A DNA stretch of 11,355 bases from Bacillota bacterium (lineage in GTDB: Bacteria > Bacillota > Clostridia > Christensenellales > CAG-138), in assembly GCA_023399275.1 (NCBI GenBank), contig JAEWQH010000106.1, positions 1 to 11,355 of the forward strand, read 5' to 3'. Made by a program: the position numbers and the translations under genes. The notes under the pieces were generated by a model. The model did not search any database. It was not told where the DNA came from and saw only the letters and a program-made list of their open reading frames with translations. Every line of letters starts with the position of its first letter. The first letter of the stretch is position 1. Shown here one piece after another: positions 6,910-11,355 of the stretch.

Positions 6910-8436
6910 TTACTCATCATCCTCAGCATCACCAAGATCAAAGTCAGTTGAATAACCTTCGTCTGAGGAAAGAGACTGACGGAATTCAGTTGCGACCATT
7001 GTCTTGTTGAAAGCAGCCGTTGGTTCAAGATCGTTTACAATTTGTTCTAACTCATCAAGTGATACACGGAAGAACTCTTTACGAATATTGACTTTATTCA
7101 TTCGACGATTGGTTAGAAGCGCATGAATACGGCTTTCGAGGGATACTGCGTCTGCTGAAAAAATGAAGCTGTGAACGTCGAACCGGAAAGGAACGCTTGC
7201 ATCACCAAGTTCATTAATTCTGTCCTGCGGATCTTGACGACGCGTCATTCCGATTTTGAACACATCTTCTCCAAATGAACCTAGGTTACTGATGACATAT
7301 ACAGTACCGGCCTTGCCGTTTTGCAAGTTGATGATCTCTTCTTTCTTTACAATTACATCAGTCAGCATACTTTCGAGTTGTAAAATTCGTGTACTCAGCT
7401 TTTCCGATTCTTCAGCACTTTCAGCATGCGAAAGCTGTTCCTGGATCTTAGACAACTCATTGTGATACTTTTGTTCTTCAGCCTCAACTTTTTTACGTTC
7501 GAGTTCGAGTGCCTTTCTCTCTTCTGTTTCTTGACGCATCTGCTCTCGAATCGCAAGTTGTTCTTGACGAACCTGCTCTTTTTTAACGTAATAGTTATAT
7601 TCAATTTTTACTGCATTAATAAAGAGATATTCAATCTCCCCAATGAATCTCGTTAACGTTGCGATGATTGTTTGATTCCCATTCCCGGCGATATCTAGAT
7701 ATTTTCGCGTCATTTCTTTTACTGAATTGACAGCATCATCGAGCTTCTCATATTTCATTTGCGTTAGGATATTTTGAAGCTCTGCCATTAATGCAATTAC
7801 CATCAGGTTATAGATCGCAACATTGCCTTTTGTAGTGTAGCGAGAAGAATAACGCTCAAGCAAAGACTTGATTTGCTTATCGTTATCAAGAAATGCTCTG
7901 CGCAAATCTTTAATATCCATACAGTTCAACTTCAGTATTACTGACGGGCAAAGTTCCTCATAAGAAATCGAGTCGAGATTAAGCAGCATTGTCTCGTTTT
8001 CAAGTGCGTATTGAACGGCCTTATACAGTTCTTTCATTCCAGAGAGTTTTTTCTGTTGGCTATTGATTTGTTTCTCGAATGTGTCTGCTTTTGTACTCAA
8101 ACGAGCAATCTCTGCGATAAGTTGTTGAACGGAATCGCTTTTTGATGAAATTAGTTGGCTAAGATTATCAAGCTCTTGGTTAGCAGCATCGACTTTAATA
8201 GTAACCTCATCATAACGTTCAGCCCCGATGTCCGCATAACGTTTCTTGAGATCTTTATATAAAGCAGCTTGACGGTTAAAGCGAACTGTTTTCTTAACAT
8301 TTAACTTAAGTTGCAGTATTAAAAGAATAATGCCAATAATCGGCAAGATGATCAATGGAAGAAATAAAGTCGTAATTGGCCACAGCGCAATTAACAATGC
8401 AATGAACCAAGTTTGAAGATAGAATTTCTTTTCCAT
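6910..8436 (-). CDS. Membrane-anchored DUF4041-type coiled-coil protein with C-terminal GIY-YIG (T5orf172) nuclease domain
   Basis: The protein has 508 residues. ATG at 8436 has AAAGGG eight bases upstream. Residues 9-43 are strongly hydrophobic with internal prolines, enough for one long or two short membrane helices. Helical sequence follows (about 55-135), then a DUF4041-like region (about 140-285) and a highly charged coiled coil (about 285-372). The GIY-YIG fold is at about 378-455: VYVISN (380-384), FKIGMTRR (393-400), Arg406 in DRINELG, Glu434 in the LESRIH helix and Asn450 in the NKVNIRKEFF segment. The tail at 490-508 is acidic. Related proteins occur in prophages and phage satellites, often near integrase or repressor genes, where a role in exclusion or defence is suspected but unproven. 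Here it is transcribed alone from a promoter at 8576-8604 inside an integrase scar. The domain call is good; the function is inferred. Confidence 0.88.
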   Translation of the reverse strand: MEKKFYLQTWFIALLIALWPITTLFLPLIILPIIGIILLILQLKLNVKKTVRFNRQAALYKDLKKRYADIGAERYDEVTIKVDAANQELDNLSQLISSKSDSVQQLIAEIARLSTKADTFEKQINSQQKKLSGMKELYKAVQYALENETMLLNLDSISYEELCPSVILKLNCMDIKDLRRAFLDNDKQIKSLLERYSSRYTTKGNVAIYNLMVIALMAELQNILTQMKYEKLDDAVNSVKEMTRKYLDIAGNGNQTIIATLTRFIGEIEYLFINAVKIEYNYYVKKEQVRQEQLAIREQMRQETEERKALELERKKVEAEEQKYHNELSKIQEQLSHAESAEESEKLSTRILQLESMLTDVIVKKEEIINLQNGKAGTVYVISNLGSFGEDVFKIGMTRRQDPQDRINELGDASVPFRFDVHSFIFSADAVSLESRIHALLTNRRMNKVNIRKEFFRVSLDELEQIVNDLEPTAAFNKTMVATEFRQSLSSDEGYSTDFDLGDAEDDE

Positions 8437-8575
8437 AATCTGCCCTTTCGGCTCAAATTTGTTTAATCAGCAAAGAACAGTATGTGTCGTGATCTGATAG
8501 ACCAGAATTAATATTAAGCTACACTTGTTTGAATTTCGAAGAGATATCCAAATGATTGTTGATACGCCGTTTCTG

Positions 8576-8604
8576 AATGTAGTAGTAAAAACAATTGGAG
8601 TCAA
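8576..8604 (-). promoter_or_regulatory. Sigma-A promoter of the GIY-YIG gene, overlapping the integrase remnant's stop
   Basis: On the minus strand TTGACT (8599-8604) is followed after 17 bases by TACATT (8576-8581). Transcription would start near 8569, giving a leader of about 130 bases. Its layout mirrors the promoter at 9695-9723 behind the intact integrase. Confidence 0.65.
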
Positions 8605-8690
8605 TCATTCGCCTGTTATTACAATTCCTTCCAGCACCTCCGCCGCCTTCATATCCGCCGTGATCAATGAATTTGCAGTTTGCAACCAAA
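8605..8690 (-). pseudogene. Remnant of the 3' end of a second tyrosine integrase gene
   Basis: Bases 8633-8650 are identical over 18 bases to 9756-9773 in the 3' end of the intact integrase. Read in the same frame, the remnant gives TANSLITADMKAAEVLEG, against TANIYSHAIRTADEKAAEVLED in the intact gene. The active-site Tyr and its neighbour residues fall in small deletions. The frame ends at TGA (8605-8607). Nothing recognisable as integrase continues upstream; instead the end of a small membrane-protein gene overlaps it in another frame. Confidence 0.7.
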
Positions 8691-8993
8691 CCAGAACATT
8701 GGGGTCCACTTCTTATGCGATGAATAATTCATATTAATGATCTGCGCATCTTTTTGCAGTGGCAATGTCGCCGCCTCTGAAGAGAAGATCGACAAATCGG
8801 GTGACTGTACAGGTTCTGCAAATGCTGCTGAAATCGCGCATGCTTTGCTTTCGAACATCCAATCACGCCCATTGTTGACGACCTCGATCGTTAATACAAT
8901 CAATGCGCTCAAATAAATAGTCAAAAACAATAAAACGATACATAGGAGTATGCGCAACCAAGTCTGTTTACGTCTTTTTACCGTTTGTGTCAT
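8664..8993 (-). CDS. Hypothetical one-TM small membrane protein
   Basis: The 109-residue product is not recognised. ATG at 8993 is chosen because GAAGG lies about 9 bases upstream and an extended -10 promoter (TGCTAGAAT, 9047-9055) would start transcription near 9040, which rules out the longer GTG start at 9038. The protein has a basic N-terminus (KRRKQ at 6-10), one membrane helix at about 12-38, and a polar remainder probably outside the cell by the positive-inside rule. The last residues (GCKLQIH) are read from bases inside the integrase remnant, in a different frame. The C-terminus may therefore be a junction product or a truncation rather than the original end. It lies between the zinc-ribbon gene and the GIY-YIG gene on the same strand. 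Confidence 0.5.
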   Translation of the reverse strand: MTQTVKRRKQTWLRILLCIVLLFLTIYLSALIVLTIEVVNNGRDWMFESKACAISAAFAEPVQSPDLSIFSSEAATLPLQKDAQIINMNYSSHKKWTPMFWFGCKLQIH

Positions 8994-9046
8994 GCCATTC
9001 ATGCCTTCACTTACGCTCATCGACCATCTCGGAACCACATTTTCTT

Positions 9047-9055
9047 ATTCTAGCA
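9047..9055 (-). promoter_or_regulatory. Extended -10 promoter of the small membrane-protein gene
   Basis: On the minus strand TGC-TAGAAT forms an extended -10. A -35-like TTGAAT lies 19 bases upstream, which is longer than ideal. It gives a leader of about 47 bases to the ATG at 8993. Confidence 0.4.
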
Positions 9056-9168
9056 ATAGTTTTATCTTTTCATTCAAGTTCATTGTGGCAATCATCGATC
9101 ATCGCATCTATTCTTTCAAAATTTATAATTACTCGGTTAGTAAAAAATTAAAATCTCAGAGACGCGTG

Positions 9169-9196
9169 TTTTGCACATATTCATCAGCGTGCAAAA
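9169..9196. repeat. 8-bp inverted repeat TTTTGCAC/GTGCAAAA
   Basis: Arms 9169-9176 and 9189-9196 are separated by 12 bases, in the gap after the zinc-ribbon gene. No T-run follows on either strand, so it is not a normal terminator; it could be a protein-binding site or an RNA hairpin. Confidence 0.35.
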
Positions 9197-9225
9197 AAAG
9201 TGTTGTTAGGTTTCCACGCTTCAAG

Positions 9226-9615
9226 CTATTTGGGCACAATGAATAAGTCCCACAGAGGTTTTCGCAATACAAATAAAAGAAACACCACGATAACAGAGAA
9301 CACTGCATTTAGCATGATGGAGATGCGCGCGGATTTTTTAGTGTACGCTGAACCTAGAATCAGATCGCGAAAAGAGTAGGCGCGGTGCAAACCGGGGATT
9401 TTTATAAAAATCGATAGCAAAAGCACGAACAACTTCACTGGAAGCCCGATCAACCACATTATTATTAAGAGGATATCGCGAATTTGTAATCCATGACGAT
9501 CGATGTCGGTGCAAAGCATATCCGCTTTTAATAACGCTGCGTCGCAGTTTGGGCACTTATCCCCATCCATCTTCGCACCACAATGAGCGCAATATATCGG
9601 CAATCCTCTTCGCAC
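9226..9615 (-). CDS. Hypothetical zinc-ribbon membrane protein
   Basis: The product has 129 residues and no recognised family beyond its parts. An N-terminal zinc ribbon CAHC-(9)-CPNC spans about residues 9-24 and has four cysteines suited to a structural zinc. Two hydrophobic segments follow at about 46-72 and 101-117, with a basic loop between them (YTKKSARIS). The start is uncertain: the frame opens at GTG (9615), but AAAAGG lies almost against it, and a TTG at residue 5 has AGAGG equally close. The gene is the first one downstream of the integrase and has its own promoter at 9695-9723. Zinc-ribbon plus membrane-helix proteins are common as uncharacterised cargo; a sensor or envelope role is only a guess. 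Confidence 0.65.
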   Translation of the reverse strand: MRRGLPIYCAHCGAKMDGDKCPNCDAALLKADMLCTDIDRHGLQIRDILLIIMWLIGLPVKLFVLLLSIFIKIPGLHRAYSFRDLILGSAYTKKSARISIMLNAVFSVIVVFLLFVLRKPLWDLFIVPK

Positions 9616-9668
9616 CCCTTTTAGAAAGATAGTTGTTTAGCTGGGTCTTAAACGATTTTAATGCCACC

Positions 9669-9684
9669 TTGCTAATTGAATATT
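9669..9684 (+). repeat. Near-perfect direct repeat, copy 2
   Basis: TTGCTAATTGAATATT matches 6821-6836 with one C/T difference. It lies 50 to 70 bases downstream of the integrase stop, where the end of a Tn916-type element would be expected. Confidence 0.35.
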
Positions 9685-9694
9685 ACTGTATGTA

Positions 9695-9723
9695 ATTGTA
9701 CTATTAGGTAATCATTGAGTCAA
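9695..9723 (-). promoter_or_regulatory. Sigma-A promoter of the zinc-ribbon gene, directly behind the integrase
   Basis: On the minus strand TTGACT (9718-9723) and TACAAT (9695-9700) are exactly 17 bases apart. Each differs from consensus at one position. Transcription would start near 9688, with about 73 bases of leader. No terminator separates it from the integrase, so integrase readthrough could add to expression. Confidence 0.75.
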
Positions 9724-9736
9724 TCCAATATCCGAT

Positions 9737-11098
9737 CTATTTCACTAAATCCTCAAGCACCTCCGCCGCCTTCTCATCCGCAGTCCTGATTGCATGCGAG
9801 TAGATGTTCGCAGTGGTCGATGTCTGAGCGTGTCCCGCGCGGTAACTCACCGTCTTCAGCGGGATTCCCGCCGCAAGCAAGAGCGTGATGTTCGTGTGCC
9901 TCAAAGAATGTATCGAGATCTGCGGCAAATCGGTACGCGAGATGAAATCGTGGAACCAGCCCGTTATGCTGTCCGGATGAACAGGCGAACCATCGTCCTG
10001 AACAAAAATCCGGTCGCTGTCAACCCAACGATCGCCCATAGCGATTCGCTTCTTTCGCTGCCATTTGCGATGCTCCTTTAGCAGGTCAAACGCCTGCTCC
10101 GGCAGTTTGATCGAGCGGACGGAGGAATCCGTCTTTGTGCCTTTTGTAAATACACCTTTTTCTGGTAGATACTGTGACGTCCGGCAAACCGTGATCATGT
10201 TGTTCTTGAAGTCAATATCCTTCCATTCGAGGCCGCACAGCTCACCGCGCCGTACACCGCTAAGCAGGAAGAACCGAATCATCACCTGATTCTGGTACGG
10301 TTCGTTATCCAGCAGGCGAAGAAGCGCCGCGGTCTGTTCTTCATCCAGGTATTTCGCTTCTTTGCGCTCGAACTTCGGCGGTTTCACACGCTGTGAAGGA
10401 TTGTCTGGAATGACCTGCCAGAACACCGCTTGGTTCAGGATCGACGATATCAGTCGGTGATGGTGGTTGATCGTCTTTCCCGTCAGCTGGTGCACCGGTT
10501 TTGACGATTCTACGCCTTCCTCAAAAGAAATCCCGAGTATATCACAGGCTTCCTGTGCAATACGGATATTCACTCCCTGTCCCCGAATGAGGCGGTAAAT
10601 CGTGTTCACATGACATCCTGCTTCATCGGCTAATGCCTGCCGTGTCAATCCGGATTTTTGAAACATAGAAAGCAAGCGGGGCGTCGCTTTGAACGACACC
10701 CCGCTTTGATTTTCCATATTCTGTAGACTGGCGTAGAACGCTATCAGATGATGTGGTTTGAGTTTGTCTAAGCGGATATATCCGATCGCTGGGAGGATGC
10801 GCCTGAGCAGTTCCTCATATCGAACGAGCGTCTTGGGCGCAAGATTCGGCTCTGCGTAGTCGCGTTTCCAACGTTCGACGAATTCCGCAAACGTCACATG
10901 CCCATCCAGTACCTGTCCCGTGCGCACTTTTCGTTCGAACATTACAGCCTGTGTGTTCAGTTCTTCTTTGATCTGCCGCTTTGTCATGCCGGGATCGGGT
11001 CTCCATGTCATTGTCTTGCGCTTTTGCCGTCCGTCGAGACCGTACCCTTCGCTGACCATGATCATGTAGCCACCGTTTCGTTCTAATATGGTTGCCAT
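9737..11098 (-). CDS. Tyrosine integrase (Tn916 Int type) with an inserted Xre-like HTH domain
   Basis: The protein has 453 residues. ATG at 11098 follows GGGAGG with 6-base spacing and gives the usual MATI start; a TTG and an ATG upstream are less likely. Layout: N-terminal arm-binding region (about 1-62), core-binding domain from about 68 (TFAEFVERWKRDY) to about 225, and catalytic domain from about 248. All catalytic residues are present: Arg283 (GVRRGEL), Lys322 (TKTDSS), His397 and Arg400 (HSLRHT), His423 (AGHAQTSTT) and Tyr433 (NIYSH). Between the two halves of the core-binding domain sits an insert of about 60 residues (137-197) with a helix-turn-helix pattern, TRQALADEAGCHVNTIYRLI followed by AQEACDILGIS, as in Xre/Cro repressors. 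The length exceeds the usual roughly 400 residues because of it. The enzyme should integrate and excise the island together with the adjacent excisionase. Confidence 0.95.
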   Translation of the reverse strand: MATILERNGGYMIMVSEGYGLDGRQKRKTMTWRPDPGMTKRQIKEELNTQAVMFERKVRTGQVLDGHVTFAEFVERWKRDYAEPNLAPKTLVRYEELLRRILPAIGYIRLDKLKPHHLIAFYASLQNMENQSGVSFKATPRLLSMFQKSGLTRQALADEAGCHVNTIYRLIRGQGVNIRIAQEACDILGISFEEGVESSKPVHQLTGKTINHHHRLISSILNQAVFWQVIPDNPSQRVKPPKFERKEAKYLDEEQTAALLRLLDNEPYQNQVMIRFFLLSGVRRGELCGLEWKDIDFKNNMITVCRTSQYLPEKGVFTKGTKTDSSVRSIKLPEQAFDLLKEHRKWQRKKRIAMGDRWVDSDRIFVQDDGSPVHPDSITGWFHDFISRTDLPQISIHSLRHTNITLLLAAGIPLKTVSYRAGHAQTSTTANIYSHAIRTADEKAAEVLEDLVK

Positions 11099-11185
11099 TT
11101 GCATCCTCCCTTCCAAGGTAGTCTGTATTTTCGCTCAGGTCGAACCTACTATCAAGTCTTATTTTTGATGTTTACTGAAGAACGA

Positions 11186-11355
11186 TCAGGCGTTACCCTG
11201 AGCGTCTTTTCTGATGTGCTCAATAAGTAAATCAACATCGACCAGATACTTCTTGCCGCATTTCATTCGCGGCACCGCCCCAGAAACGATCAGGCAGCGC
11301 ACGTAGTTGGCGGAGATCGCGGTCTGCGGATCCGCTTCCTTGATGCACTCGTACG
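11186..11355 (-). CDS. Excisionase-like helix-turn-helix protein, 5' end outside the window
   Basis: Only the last 55 codons are visible; the gene continues past the right edge and stops at TGA 11186-11188. The sequence (IKEADPQTAISANYVRCLIV, then SGAVPRMKCGKKYLVDVDLL) has the pattern of small MerR-like DNA-binding proteins encoded before Tn916-type integrases: a helix-turn-helix, the SGAVP turn, then a basic CGKKYLV wing and a hydrophobic helix. Such proteins bind near the element ends and direct the integrase towards excision. It lies 87 bases upstream of the integrase on the same strand, with no terminator between, so the two are probably co-transcribed. The family is a pattern-based call on a partial sequence. 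Confidence 0.78.
   Translation of the reverse strand, partial: YECIKEADPQTAISANYVRCLIVSGAVPRMKCGKKYLVDVDLLIEHIRKDAQGNA

Larger units (their letters stand above)
6686..11355. mobile_element. Accessory integrated island, right end outside the window
   Basis: Directly after the tRNA terminator the sequence becomes visibly A+T-rich. It carries an excisionase-like gene, a tyrosine integrase, a second integrase remnant and unrelated small or phage-like genes, all on the minus strand. The excisionase-integrase order pointing towards the left end matches Tn916-type elements. The left boundary is uncertain: it could be the tRNA 3' end, the near-repeat at 6821-6836, or separate points for two stacked insertions. 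Confidence 0.6.

Noticed and set aside
9169..9196. TTTTGCAC/GTGCAAAA repeat as a terminator for the zinc-ribbon gene
   Set aside because: The T-run precedes rather than follows the stem on the gene's strand; kept only as an inverted repeat.
6686..11355. CRISPR array or transposase in the island
   Set aside because: No regularly spaced repeats and no transposase motif were found in any frame.

Overview
The window looks like chromosomal DNA of a G+C-rich, low-GC-phylum (Firmicutes/Clostridia-type) anaerobe. The signs are strong GGAGG ribosome binding sites, TTGACT/TATATT-type promoters, a YedF plus DUF3343 selenium/sulfur pair, an SLC45-like MFS carrier next to a glycerophosphodiesterase, and a Tn916-type xis-int pair. 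I cannot name the genus from the sequence alone.

Left part (about 1-6690, G+C-rich, host-like). The 3' part of one ABC half-transporter overlaps a complete partner (701-2461), together forming a heterodimeric exporter- or siderophore-type ABC system that ends at a strong terminator. A 12-TM MFS carrier (minus) and a membrane-anchored glycerophosphodiester phosphodiesterase (plus) diverge from a shared intergenic region. A 23-bp perfect inverted repeat closes the phosphodiesterase unit. A 420-base stretch with several nested hairpins then leads to yedF and a translationally coupled DUF3343 gene. An initiator tRNA-fMet gene with its own promoter and a bidirectional terminator ends this block.

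Right part (about 6690-11355, visibly A+T-richer until the integrase). This is an accessory island, read almost entirely on the minus strand from the right edge towards the tRNA. In transcription order it holds an excisionase-like gene cut by the window edge, a full-length tyrosine integrase with an extra Xre-like helix-turn-helix inserted in its core-binding domain, a zinc-ribbon two-TM protein, a one-TM protein, a remnant of a second integrase 3' end, and a membrane-anchored coiled-coil protein with a C-terminal GIY-YIG (T5orf172-type) nuclease domain.

The most interesting observation is that both integrase 3' ends (the live one at 9737 and the remnant at 8605-8690) are followed at nearly the same distance by the same kind of sigma-A promoter (TTGACT, 17 bases, TACAAT or TACATT). 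Each promoter drives a different cargo. This looks like a repeated module, 'integrase end plus built-in promoter plus interchangeable cargo', created by successive insertions of related elements. The GIY-YIG protein is the best candidate for a defence or exclusion function, but that role is inferred from position and domains only.
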